Below, in pieces: positions 1 through 7,077 of a stretch of DNA of 64,000 nt; positions within the stretch are counted from its first letter, which is position 1, and each line of letters begins with the position of its first letter. Origin of the DNA: Niallia nealsonii (lineage in GTDB: Bacteria > Bacillota > Bacilli > Bacillales > Cytobacillaceae). Position numbers and translations under genes: made by a program. The DNA is taken from the NCBI RefSeq assembly GCF_002835805.1, contig NZ_PISE01000031.1:1-64000 (forward strand), written 5' to 3'. Below the pieces are notes generated by a model. The model made no database searches. It had not been told where the DNA came from and saw only the letters and a program-made list of their open reading frames with translations.

Positions 1-40
1 AGAAGATATCGACCAGTAGTCCAGACTCGCGGACTCGCGA

Positions 41-86
41 GGAGTTTAGGGAATTTTGCCCCGAGGGGCAAAATTCCCTAAACTCC
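41..86. repeat. 22-bp perfect inverted repeat with 2-base loop
   Basis: Bases 41-62 are the exact reverse complement of bases 65-86, with GA between them. No T-run follows on either side, so it is not an ordinary terminator. A short direct repeat, ACTCGCGG/ACTCGCGA, lies just before it at 25-40. The function is unknown; it could be a cruciform site, an edge of a mobile element, or the end of a structured RNA that begins outside the window. Confidence 0.85.
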
Positions 87-179
87 CAATACCCTTCCAA
101 ATATGGAAATAACACAGAAAGAAGTGGCTCACTTTTAAAGTGATCACTCTGGCTCAAATTAATATTGACAAATACATTC

Positions 180-210
180 AGAGTCCTTTGCACAAGGGCT
201 CTTTTATTTT
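180..210 (+). terminator. Rho-independent terminator
   Basis: AGAGTCCTTTG at 180-190 pairs with the CAAGGGCTCT arm ending near 202, including one G-T pair, and is followed by TTTTATTTT. It would terminate a transcript entering from the left, upstream of the SH3 protein gene. Confidence 0.8.
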
Positions 211-325
211 AAAGAAAGAAAAAGGAAATATTTGCATTTCCTTTTATGGATAAAATTACCCGCCTAATTTAAAATATATGCTAAAATTACTATGCGTTTA
301 TTTAAACATTAGATGGGGGAACAGC

Positions 326-1087
326 ATGAAAAAAGCACTTAAAATTTTTATTGTATTAGCATTATTTTTAGGAATTGGATCAAATATCTCAAACGTGAAT
401 GCAGCAACGAAATATAGCGCAACTGTAAACACAAAGATATTAAATGTTAGGGAAAAGACATCCGATAAATCTAAAAAAGTAGGAACACTTAAAAAAGGGA
501 CAAAGGTTACAGTCTATTCAAAAACAAAATCTGGTTGGTCGCAGATAGTATATAAAAAGAAAAAAGCCTATGTTGCTACCAAGTACTTGAAATTTGCACC
601 TTCTACTAAAAAAGTTAGTTATTTACGCAATAAAAATAAAATTTATGTATATGATGATGCTAACAGAGGAACTTTTACAGAAAAATATGTAACAACCAAG
701 GATGATTGGAGTATTTGGAATACTTATTTATATAATGGTAAGGATGTTTTATGGCAGAAGAAAGAAAAAGAAGACAGTAAAGGATTATATAGTAAGTATG
801 ATAAAGATGTGAAAACATTACTTCAGTATCCGATTAAGTTAGGGAAATCTTGGTCCTATAAGTCTGATGGGGATACATATACTATAAAAATTACTTCCCT
901 AAATAAAACTATTAAAACAAAAGCAGGTACATTTAAAAATGTTTTAGAATTAACTATTACTAATAAGAAAAAAACATTTCAAGAAAAAGATTATTACGCT
1001 CCTGGAAATGGTTTAATTAAATATTATTATGATGACAAAGAATACGGCAGCAATGAGTATGAGTTAATTAAAATAAATAATAAATAA
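326..1087 (+). CDS. Secreted SH3-domain protein
   Basis: This encodes a predicted exported protein of about 253 residues. The ATG at 326 is chosen because GATGGGGGAA lies at the right distance before it and because the product then opens with a classic signal peptide (MKKALKIF, hydrophobic core, cleavage near NAA). Residues about 28-78 form a bacterial SH3b domain, with the VNTKILNVREK start and a GW..I core, a fold that usually binds cell-wall peptides. The lysine-rich remainder is a beta-rich region of unknown function containing several Tyr and Trp residues. No catalytic domain is visible, so the role is inferred to be wall binding or sensing. It is a single-gene unit between two terminators. 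Confidence 0.8.
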   Translation: MKKALKIFIVLALFLGIGSNISNVNAATKYSATVNTKILNVREKTSDKSKKVGTLKKGTKVTVYSKTKSGWSQIVYKKKKAYVATKYLKFAPSTKKVSYLRNKNKIYVYDDANRGTFTEKYVTTKDDWSIWNTYLYNGKDVLWQKKEKEDSKGLYSKYDKDVKTLLQYPIKLGKSWSYKSDGDTYTIKITSLNKTIKTKAGTFKNVLELTITNKKKTFQEKDYYAPGNGLIKYYYDDKEYGSNEYELIKINNK

Positions 1088-1107
1088 ATGATCAATAATC
1101 TTTTGTA

Positions 1108-1136
1108 AGAGTCCTCCTTTATAGGGCTCTTTTTTA
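1108..1136 (+). terminator. Rho-independent terminator after SH3 gene
   Basis: AGAGTCC at 1108-1114 pairs with GGGCTCT at 1124-1130 and is followed by a T-run. It closes the SH3-protein transcript. Confidence 0.85.
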
Positions 1137-1159
1137 TGCCGTTTAAGGAGGTGAACTCA

Positions 1160-1352
1160 ATGGACAATGAAACTATAAAAATCTTTTCTTACACAAGGGC
1201 CTTTTGCTCTTTTATTCGTAGGGCTCCTTATTTATGTGATGAAAAACAATAAGGAAAGAGAAATTAGACTTCAAGATTTATTAGATAAATTCAGTGAAAA
1301 GTATGATTTAGTTATTAGCAAACTTGATGATATTAAAGAAAAAATAAAATAG
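1160..1352 (+). pseudogene. BhlA/UviB-family holin-like gene, frameshifted
   Basis: A strong Shine-Dalgarno sequence (AAGGAGGTGA, 1145-1154) precedes ATG 1160. The first 11 codons read MDNETIKIFSY, then the frame is lost; shifting by one base gives TQGPFALLFVGLLIYVMK followed by a charged coiled tail ending in DDIKEKIK. That is the layout of BhlA/UviB bacteriocin-holin proteins: a short start, the QGPFA motif, one membrane helix and a charged tail. One indel near 1190 breaks the gene. It is the first gene of a phage lysis cassette whose next two genes are also broken. A second, more decayed copy lies at 19700. Confidence 0.8.
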
Positions 1353-1364
1353 GGTGGGATTTAG

Positions 1365-1641
1365 ATGGATAAAGCAAGCATTACACGATTCTCATTACTT
1401 ATCGTAGCCGTAGCCAATTCCATATTAAATGCTAGGCTGTGAAACAATCTCAGAGGATTTAGTGAATGACATCATTGCTGTTGGCTCTGGTGTTTATTTT
1501 TTATATGCAGGATGGAAAAACAACTATTTAAGTAAAAAAGATTTGAAACAAAAAGAAGTACTGCAAGCAAATAAATTAATTAATAAAGTAAGAGTAGTCA
1601 AAATGGCTGCTCTTTTTTTATTGGAGGTGCAGGCATGTTAG
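1365..1641 (+). pseudogene. SPP1-type phage holin, frameshifted
   Basis: ATG 1365 starts MDKASITRFSLLIVAVANSI, then runs into TGA after NARL. A one-base shift at about 1430 restores LGCETISEDLVNDIIAVGSG and a second membrane helix followed by the WKNNYLSKK motif. Two helices of this kind and the WKNN motif are typical of SPP1-family holins, which make membrane holes for endolysin release. The shifted frame runs to TAG 1639-1641, past the likely natural end, through a terminator-like hairpin. The order holin-like, holin, endolysin marks a prophage lysis module. Confidence 0.8.
1591..1620 (+). terminator. Hairpin with T-run inside the lysis cassette
   Basis: AGAGTAGTC at 1591-1599 pairs with GGCTGCTCT at 1605-1613, using three G-T pairs, and is followed by a run of T. 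It sits between the holin and endolysin reading frames. Confidence 0.7.
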
Positions 1642-2375
1642 CAAAAATCATTTGGTTTTCAGTAAAGAAGATCAAAAAGAACAAGACATTTTATTATTCT
1701 AAGCGAGAAGACCCCCACCTCCAGGAACGGAGAGAGTAGGTGGACAATCTAACCACAATACAGGAATTGCAATTGATTTCTGCTTAACTAATGAAAAAGG
1801 GGACTACTGCCAATTATACTGTGAATAGTGAATGAAAACGTGTAGTAGCGATTGTTAAAAGCTTAGGATTTGAATGAGGCGGTGATTGGACTAGCTTTAA
1901 AGATAATCCGCATTTGGAGTACACAGGTAAGATTGTTGAAACAACAACTACTGCTAAAACAGAAACTAAGTCTACAGATAGTGGCAATGATGCAAACATC
2001 AAGAAATTCCAAACATTTATTAATGGCTATGCATCTAAAGCTAAATTCACAAAACTTGATGTGGACGGCTACAAAAGACTAAAAACAATAACAGCTGATA
2101 TTCGTGTTTATCAATATTTAGCAAGAGTAACAGTAGACGGAGAGTTCGGCCCTAAATCCAAAAAGGCAGCACTTCCTAATAAAAAAGGGAAACCTTCTGC
2201 AACTTGGAATAAAATTGTGCAAGGTATGCTGTATATCCATGACCATGATCCAAAAGGATTCAATGATATCTTTGGTAATGGGATGTTAGCAACTATTAAG
2301 AAATTCCAGAAAGAAAAAGGCTTAACTATGGATGGCATTGTGGGACCTAATACATTTGTTAAATTCTTTGTATAA
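1634..2375 (+). pseudogene. Endolysin: M15 L,D-peptidase plus peptidoglycan-binding domain, broken
   Basis: GGAGGTGCAGGC precedes ATG 1634. Pieces of a VanY/CwlK-type zinc peptidase are readable. GGQSNHNTGIAIDFC (frame starting 1739) contains the His and Asp zinc ligands, and after a frameshift TTANYTVNSE and KRVVAIVKSLGFE lead to GGDWTSFKDNPHLEY, where the WGGDW loop and the third zinc-ligand His belong. Two codons expected to be Trp are TGA, one after NSE and one at 1875-1877 in the GFE-GGDW motif. The open 3' part, 1914-2375, gives a cell-wall-binding domain ending in GLTMDGIVGPNTFVKFF. It is a dead lysin from a prophage lysis cassette. The 3' part could still make a binding-domain fragment, but I see no ribosome-binding site for it. 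Confidence 0.8.
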
Positions 2376-2426
2376 AATAACCATGGTGAATAAATAATTA
2401 ATAGCGTTCATTACTTTCATGACAAT

Positions 2427-2455
2427 CCTACTCTTTAGAGTGGGGTCTTTTTTAT
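2427..2455 (+). terminator. Lysin-associated terminator
   Basis: CCTACTC, TTTA, GAGTGGG followed by a T-rich tract. Nearly the same hairpin recurs at 2947, 12919 and 44332, and a weaker version near 21135, each time after a lysin or lysin remnant. Confidence 0.85.
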
Positions 2456-2563
2456 TTAACGCTATTTTTATAAAGTTTGTTATTTTTGAGGAATTAATTA
2501 ATTTATATTGTATAATTTTACTAAAATATACATGTTTTATGAGTTTAGAAAGAGGGGATTCTC

Positions 2564-2857
2564 TTGTTTAACAAAATTAAAACAGCGTTATTTGGGAAAG
2601 GAAATGTTATTCTATTTGAATTAGATGATTGGTATGCTTGGTACAAAGACCCTCAAAAGTTTCATAATACGGTTGTTACACATCTTGTAAAAGAAGGGAA
2701 AAAAGTAGAGACAATTTCAGTGGTTAATAAAGTTTTTAGTAATAAGATTTCAATCCTAATTATCGATGGAATAAAATATGAACTCAGTGTAAGAATTTAT
2801 CAAGGTTTAGGTCCAACTCAAACAGTGGTTCTAAAAGAAATTGAATCCAAGCATTAA
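2564..2857 (+). CDS. Hypothetical protein, 97 residues
   Basis: The frame starts with TTG at 2564, preceded by AGAGGGGATT at a usable spacing; there is no in-frame ATG near the front. The product is a small soluble protein (MFNKIKTALFGKGNV...). It has an alpha/beta pattern, a DDWYAWYKDP aromatic stretch near residues 21-30 and no membrane segment or signal peptide. I do not recognise the family. It lies between two lysin-type terminators, so it forms its own unit, possibly cargo left behind with the prophage debris. Codon pattern and length make a real gene likely; the function is unknown. Confidence 0.55.
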   Translation: MFNKIKTALFGKGNVILFELDDWYAWYKDPQKFHNTVVTHLVKEGKKVETISVVNKVFSNKISILIIDGIKYELSVRIYQGLGPTQTVVLKEIESKH

Positions 2858-2946
2858 GAATATTAATTTAATCTAACTAGGAGAAAAAATCTGCATAAAA
2901 TAAATGGGATAGGTAAATATTATATAGCGATTAGCCTTACCAAAAG

Positions 2947-2977
2947 CCTTACTCTTCGGAGTGGGGTCTTTTTTTAT
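2947..2977 (+). terminator. Terminator of the CCTTACTC-TTCG-GAGTGGGG type
   Basis: An eight-pair stem with a TTCG loop is followed by seven T. It ends the transcript of the hypothetical gene at 2564. Confidence 0.85.
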
Positions 2978-3034
2978 GTGAAAAGGAGTTTTTTTTCAGT
3001 TATAGAAATTGAAAGAAGGAAAGGAGGAATGTAT

Positions 3035-3211
3035 ATGAAAGATCCAGGACCAAGGCCAATAGTTTTTTGTGACCTGCCGGTAGGCGGTTTTACTGTTGAT
3101 TCAGAAGGCGGGGGATATAAAGATTTTTTCTTTGACCCAACAATGGGAGAATATAACATTAACCCGGGTGGTGGAGGGAGTTTTAGATTATATTCACCAC
3201 CAGGTTGGTAA
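3035..3211 (+). CDS. Small glycine-rich peptide of unknown function
   Basis: AAGGAGG at 3021-3027 is seven bases from ATG 3035, which makes this the likely start rather than ATG 3029 (only one base from the ribosome site) or the open frame reaching back to 2978. The 58-residue product begins MKDPGPRP and contains one Cys, two Gly runs (EGGGY and PGGGGS) and many aromatic residues, ending in SPPGW. It has no signal peptide and no membrane segment. I do not recognise a family. The size and composition would fit a small spore-coat or secreted-peptide precursor, but that is inference only. A terminator follows directly. Confidence 0.55.
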   Translation: MKDPGPRPIVFCDLPVGGFTVDSEGGGYKDFFFDPTMGEYNINPGGGGSFRLYSPPGW

Positions 3212-3223
3212 AGTAATATAGCT

Positions 3224-3250
3224 CTCCCCATAGTGAGAAGGGAGTTTTTA
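3224..3250. terminator. Terminator between convergent genes
   Basis: CTCCC at 3224-3228 pairs with GGGAG at 3240-3244, followed by TTTTTA on the plus strand. It separates the glycine-rich peptide gene from the convergent membrane-protein gene. Confidence 0.65.
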
Positions 3251-3718
3251 CTGTTTCTCTAGTTTTGTAACCAAGCGAAAGTACTTGATTAAAATATACA
3301 AAAGTAGAGGATTTAATAAAGGAGAATACCACCATTTCCACCAACCATAATGAAAATATCCCCAAGGTTGAGGCAATAATGCAATACATTCATAAATAAA
3401 TATAAATATGTCCCATATTATAATTGTAGCAATCTTTATATAAATAGGTTTATCAAATGGATATAAATTAAGAAAAATAATATTAACGGATGGAATTAAA
3501 AACAATTGATATAAAAAGAGAGCCCAGTCAATATCACGAGTGAAATACCAATATCCATGATATTTGAAATCAACAAATATATCGAATAGAAGTTGGAGGC
3601 TGATACTGAATAGATAAACGCTCAATATTTGACTATAACTCAATTGTTTTTTATGAACTTTTATAGTTATGAAATTAACGATAATAATTGCAACTACAAG
3701 ACCAATCAAGCGCATCAC
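3248..3718 (-). CDS. CBO0543-family integral membrane protein
   Basis: The product of 156 residues is almost entirely membrane helices, about five, with short polar links. The YWYFTRDIDW stretch in the middle and the aromatic WGYFHYGWWKWWYSPL loop near the C-terminus match the CBO0543 family, which is common in spore-forming Firmicutes and has no known biochemical role. Start at the ATG pair MMRL, 3718. It is a single gene with a terminator downstream. A second protein of this general type is encoded at 43046-43630. Confidence 0.7.
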   Translation of the reverse strand: MMRLIGLVVAIIIVNFITIKVHKKQLSYSQILSVYLFSISLQLLFDIFVDFKYHGYWYFTRDIDWALFLYQLFLIPSVNIIFLNLYPFDKPIYIKIATIIIWDIFIFIYECIALLPQPWGYFHYGWWKWWYSPLLNPLLLYILIKYFRLVTKLEKQ

Positions 3719-4011
3719 CTAAGTTTTTTATATATTATATCCTATATATAGGGGAAATAAACAATGATGGGTTTTCTTTTATTGTCGTTTTTGTAAACTA
3801 ATAGAAATATCGAAATGAAAAAAGAATCCTTCCTAGTATGAAAGGAGGGATAGAATGACAGGATACGATTATCTTCTGTAATTAAAGAACAATACGATAA
3901 AGTGAAAATTTTTTCCAAGTTGAAAGTCCTCATTGATATCCTTTTAGAAATTTTCCTTCATGTGAGAGCAAATCAATAATCTTCTTACATCATTTTCTAA
4001 ATATAAAATAA

Positions 4012-4053
4012 GAACGAATGTTTCTTTTTTATCTTGTTTAAGAACTTATGTTC
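4012..4053 (+). promoter_or_regulatory. Two LexA (DinR) SOS boxes
   Basis: GAACTTATGTTC at 4042-4053 is a perfect match to the Bacillus SOS core GAAC-N4-GTTC, and GAACGAATGTTT at 4012-4023 matches with one mismatch. They lie 34 and 64 bases before the WYL-like/YolD gene pair. LexA repression and DNA-damage induction of that pair is inferred. Confidence 0.75.
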
Positions 4054-4086
4054 GTATATAATTGTAAAAAAAGAGAGGTAGTTAGG

Positions 4087-4290
4087 ATGAATCGGCAGCT
4101 AGAAAAGGCGATGCTTGAGAAAAAAGCACTGGAAATTATATACGAGAAGAATGACCATACATTCTCGAAAAGGAATATTTTAATTAAGCATATAAAAGCT
4201 TTCTGCTTAACCAAAAAGCAGCCGCGCATTTTTAGAATCGAATCCATCTTAGCTGCTTCTTATGTTAAGGAAAATAAAAGGTACGCATAG
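4087..4290 (+). CDS. Short WYL-like partner of YolD
   Basis: ATG 4087 is chosen over the longer open frame from 4048 because GAGAGG precedes it and because the earlier part overlaps the SOS-box promoter region. The 67-residue basic protein (MNRQLEKAMLEKKALEIIY...) resembles the short WYL-like proteins often found directly upstream of yolD in Bacillus: an EIIYEKND strand, then RIFRIESILAA. WYL modules act as ligand-binding regulatory domains. Only 14 bases separate it from yolD, so the two form one operon behind two SOS boxes. The regulatory role is inferred from context. Confidence 0.55.
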   Translation: MNRQLEKAMLEKKALEIIYEKNDHTFSKRNILIKHIKAFCLTKKQPRIFRIESILAASYVKENKRYA

Positions 4291-4304
4291 GAGGATAACT
4301 GAAA

Positions 4305-4550
4305 ATGGCAAAAACAAAGAAGCTTCAAAGACCGCAAAGGGATGAATTTGAATTAGAGGAAATAGCAAATAGCTTACTAGAAGCACATACGGAAAAAAGC
4401 GAAGTACTATTAAACGTATGGAAAAGAGATGAACCAGTTAAAGGAACTATTGTGAAAATGGATGGGAATACTAAGCTAATTCACGTAGAGAATGATATAG
4501 ATTGTGTAAAGATACCTTTCATGAATATCCTTAAAGTACAAATTATTTAA
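4305..4550 (+). CDS. yolD: YolD-like family protein
   Basis: The product of 81 residues has the YolD-like layout: a basic N-terminus, the RPQRDEFELEEI motif, a central beta strand with a W-K pair (LLNVWKRDEPVKGTIVKMDG) and a C-terminal IPFMNILKVQ motif. YolD-like proteins are usually encoded next to the Y-family DNA polymerase UvrX/YqjW and belong to the SOS regulon. Here no polymerase gene is present; only the upstream WYL-like gene and two LexA boxes remain. The start has AGGAGG at 4290-4295. Its molecular role is unknown. Confidence 0.8.
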   Translation: MAKTKKLQRPQRDEFELEEIANSLLEAHTEKSEVLLNVWKRDEPVKGTIVKMDGNTKLIHVENDIDCVKIPFMNILKVQII

Positions 4551-4859
4551 AAGAAACGGCCCAACTTATCTGGCTAACATTATATTACGAACGGGTGCTT
4601 ATCTTATTGATCTTGCTGCCAATCGAGGATTATTTTAAATTACGTCATAATCGGGTAGGTTTGTGGAAAAAGTAATGAACCAGTAGTGATTGGATAACAG
4701 CGAAACCTTAATAGAACTTAATCGTCCTAACTATTAAAGATTCAAAGGTTTACATTGAAGTTATGGTGTTGCTTTTTTCTTGAACTTTCAAAACCCCTTA
4801 CAGCAATAAATAAATTGGAATAAAATGAAACTAAGGGGTATAGATATTGGGGGATAGAT
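4551..4859. other. Intergenic region with a coding remnant
   Basis: A plus-strand frame ending at about 4676 reads like the C-terminus of a lost membrane protein (...LPIEDYFKLRHNRVGLWKK), but it has no start. Nothing else can be assigned before the ribosome site of the next gene (GGGGGAT, about 4850). Confidence 0.35.
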
Positions 4860-5129
4860 ATGTATTTCTTTAATAAAAAGGAAATTTATATGAGATATTC
4901 AATCGCAAAATTATCAAAGGTAAGAGGAATTTTAAAAGATAAGGGTATTAAATATACCTACAAAGTTATTGACCATTCAGGACAATGGCTAGGATGAGAT
5001 ACAACTAGAGGAAACTTTGGAAATATCGGAATGGACAGTAATTTTGAAAAACAATATGTTGTTTCAGTTAAGAAAAAAGATCTAGAAAACGCAAAGTATT
5101 GGGCTAACAGTGGTTTACATTCACAATAA
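4860..5129 (+). pseudogene. Hypothetical protein gene with an in-frame TGA
   Basis: ATG 4860 has GGGGGAT upstream and the frame runs 90 codons to TAA 5127-5129, interrupted only by TGA at 4995-4997. The product would be MYFFNKKEIYMRYSI..., then GQWLG-stop-DTTRGNFGN and a C-terminus ending in WANSGLHSQ. Both sides of the stop look like one continuous small soluble protein, as in the FNKKEIY-type hypothetical proteins of Bacilli. A CGA or GGA to TGA change is the simplest explanation. The upstream part alone makes 45 residues. Confidence 0.55.
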
Positions 5130-5189
5130 TTAAATGAATACAACCTATATTCCTTATAAAATTAAAATAACGAAGGCCGCTTTTTAATA

Positions 5190-5232
5190 ATATAAATCAA
5201 GCACCACAATAGGAGATCCTTGATTTATATTT
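5190..5232 (-). terminator. Hairpin downstream of the DUF4190 gene
   Basis: ATATAAATCAAG near 5190-5201 pairs with CTTGATTTATAT at 5219-5230, with a 17-base loop. It lies about 40 bases beyond the stop of the minus-strand gene. Confidence 0.6.
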
Positions 5233-5273
5233 ATTTAACAAAAATATTATCTAACAGAACCTGAAACCAACAT

Positions 5274-5546
5274 TTAGTGGGTTATAAAAGTAGATATTGA
5301 CAAAAAGGCTATAAGACCAAGCACTATTAAAATTTGAAGAATAATTCCTACAATACTACAAATTAAACCTACAGTAGCTAATCCTTTGCCACTTTCATTT
5401 GTTATATTAATCTGTTTTAACGCTTTTTTTGAAAATACTATCCCAATAATGCCTAAGATTAGACCAATAAAAGGAATAAGTAATGATAAAATACCGACAG
5501 TTAAAGAAATTACTGAATTATTGTTTGTTTGATTTTTATCAGACAT
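5274..5546 (-). CDS. DUF4190-type small membrane protein
   Basis: The product of 90 residues starts with a polar Asn-rich head (MSDKNQTNNNSV), followed by two hydrophobic segments. The first contains LIPFIGLILGIIGIVFSKKA and is followed by a polar turn, ESGKGLATVGLI, typical of DUF4190 proteins. The role in the membrane is unknown. RBS-like GGGAGGG lies just upstream of ATG 5546. It is a single-gene unit with a hairpin downstream. Confidence 0.75.
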   Translation of the reverse strand: MSDKNQTNNNSVISLTVGILSLLIPFIGLILGIIGIVFSKKALKQINITNESGKGLATVGLICSIVGIILQILIVLGLIAFLSISTFITH

Positions 5547-5903
5547 TCTTTACCCTCCCTCACTTGATAATTTTACCATATTTTGTTGGTGTTAGGAGGG
5601 AAATAGTAAAATAAAATCCTTTTCTCAATGGAACAGCGAAGTATTCCTGTCATAAATGAAGGGAGAAAAAGAATAGATTTGTGAAGAAATACACTTAAAC
5701 AAAATGGCAGTTTAGCTCAACAAGAACGATAATGAAAATATAATAATACATTCCGTTAATTGTAAAGGAATTACTATTTACAAAAAGATGAATGCTAATT
5801 ATAGTTATTAAAGAGTAGTTATGTCTTTAATTAAAAATTTAACATTAGTGACAAGCAACATAGCATCCCAGTTAAAATAAACCATAAAGGAGATAGAGAT
5901 ATA
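5547..5903. other. Intergenic region, nothing assigned
   Basis: AT-rich DNA with no convincing reading frame and no strong hairpin. It carries the start region of the DUF4190 gene on the left and presumably the promoter of the methyltransferase gene on the right (AAAGGAGAT before ATG 5904). Confidence 0.5.
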
Positions 5904-6530
5904 ATGGAATTCTGGGAATCAAGTTTTATAGAAAAACAAACGATGTGGGGATTTGAACCTACAGACTCCGCAATTTTAACAAAGGATTTTTTCCTTGAAA
6001 GGAATGTTAAGGACATACTGGTACCAGGTATTGGATATGGTAGAAATGCAAAGGTTTTTATTGATAATGGAATAAATGTTACAGGTATTGAGATTTCAAA
6101 AACAGCGATTGATTTGACGAGGCAAAATGGGCTTGATATTAGTATTTTTCATGGTTCAGTAACTGACATGCCTTTTGATAACAAACTCTATGACGGTATA
6201 TTTTGCTATGCACTTATTCACTTACTGAATAATCGTGAGAGAGATAAGTTTATTAAAGATTGCTATAATCAGTTAAAGCCAAATGGATATATGATTTTTA
6301 CAACTGTTTCAAAAAAAGCCCCCATGTTTGGTAAGGGCAAACAATTGGATAAAGACTATTTTGAGATAATGGAAGGTGTAAAAATGTTTTTTTATGATTC
6401 TGACTCTATAAAACAAGAATTTGGAAAATATGGACTGGTAGAGTTTTCAGAAATTGACGAGCCAAGTAAGAACATGAAAAATAAACCTCCAGTAAAATTT
6501 ATAATTATAAAATGTAAGAAAGAATTATAA
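5904..6530 (+). CDS. Class I SAM-dependent methyltransferase
   Basis: The product of 208 residues opens with MEFWESSFIEKQTMWGFEPTD, a front typical of TehB/UbiE-like methyltransferases. The Rossmann fold motif I reads ILVPGIGYGRNAKVF (about residues 38-52), the acidic end of strand beta-2 is GIEIS, and motif IV is YDGIFCYALIHLL. S-adenosylmethionine binding is therefore well supported; the substrate is not known. The start is fixed by AAAGGAGAT about nine bases upstream. It appears to be transcribed alone. Confidence 0.85.
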   Translation: MEFWESSFIEKQTMWGFEPTDSAILTKDFFLERNVKDILVPGIGYGRNAKVFIDNGINVTGIEISKTAIDLTRQNGLDISIFHGSVTDMPFDNKLYDGIFCYALIHLLNNRERDKFIKDCYNQLKPNGYMIFTTVSKKAPMFGKGKQLDKDYFEIMEGVKMFFYDSDSIKQEFGKYGLVEFSEIDEPSKNMKNKPPVKFIIIKCKKEL

Positions 6531-6562
6531 GGGTAATCATACAAAAATCTAAAAATAGTGAA

Positions 6563-6757
6563 TTGTTAGGGGATAGGGGGTGTATATCCGCAACCTATTC
6601 GTCAAGATATTCAATTGGTAAAAAAGATTATATGAAATACAATATGATATTGAAGGAACAGATGCAAAGGTTTGTTAAAGAACGATTTTTTAACGGGAGA
6701 TATTTCCCGTTAACTCCTAGTGGAACAGATTCAGAAAGTATTTTTTATGTTTTATGA
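6563..6757 (+). pseudogene. Unidentified coding remnant
   Basis: A 64-codon frame ends at TGA 6755-6757, but the same frame continues in a protein-like way (DVNFAMMAIRQIFEDAYNE) into the terminator at 6813. The readable core is MILKEQMQRFVKERFFNGRYFPLTPSGTD-like sequence, soluble and basic. No convincing ribosome site precedes the TTG start. It is most likely the tail of an inactivated gene; no family is recognised. Confidence 0.3.
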
Positions 6758-6812
6758 GATGTAAACTTTGCAATGATGGCAATTAGACAGATTTTTGAGG
6801 ATGCATATAACG

Positions 6813-6850
6813 AAAAGTCACCGAGAGACGTACCCGGTGACTTTTATTTC
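6813..6850 (+). terminator. Strong terminator
   Basis: AAAAGTCACCG at 6813-6823 pairs with CGGTGACTTTT at 6835-6845, an 11-base-pair stem ending in a T-rich tail. Confidence 0.85.
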
Positions 6851-6987
6851 TATATATAATTTCCTTAATTTATGAATTTTCTTTTTTGGTTCGAATAATC
6901 TTATTCCACAAAAGCACCCTTTAATTTAGGTGCAATATTTTACAATCTTGCTTTCTTGGATACATACTATTACTAAATGTTTGATAT

Positions 6988-7029
6988 ATATAAAGGAAAC
7001 ACCTGATGACCAGGAAGTTCCCTTTATAT
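6988..7029 (-). terminator. Terminator of the cwlJ paralogue
   Basis: ATATAAAGGAAAC at 6988-7000 pairs with GTTCCCTTTATAT at 7017-7029, including one G-T pair. On the minus strand the stem ends in a TTTATATA tract, about 50 bases past the stop of the cortex-hydrolase gene. Confidence 0.65.
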
Positions 7030-7077
7030 TTCTCGAGATAAAAATACACCAAAACAATGATTAAAAAAAGAGTAAGG

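Noticed and set aside
1814-2338. Minus-strand frames opposite the endolysin remnant
   Set aside because: They show no start signals and are complements of the peptidoglycan-binding region.
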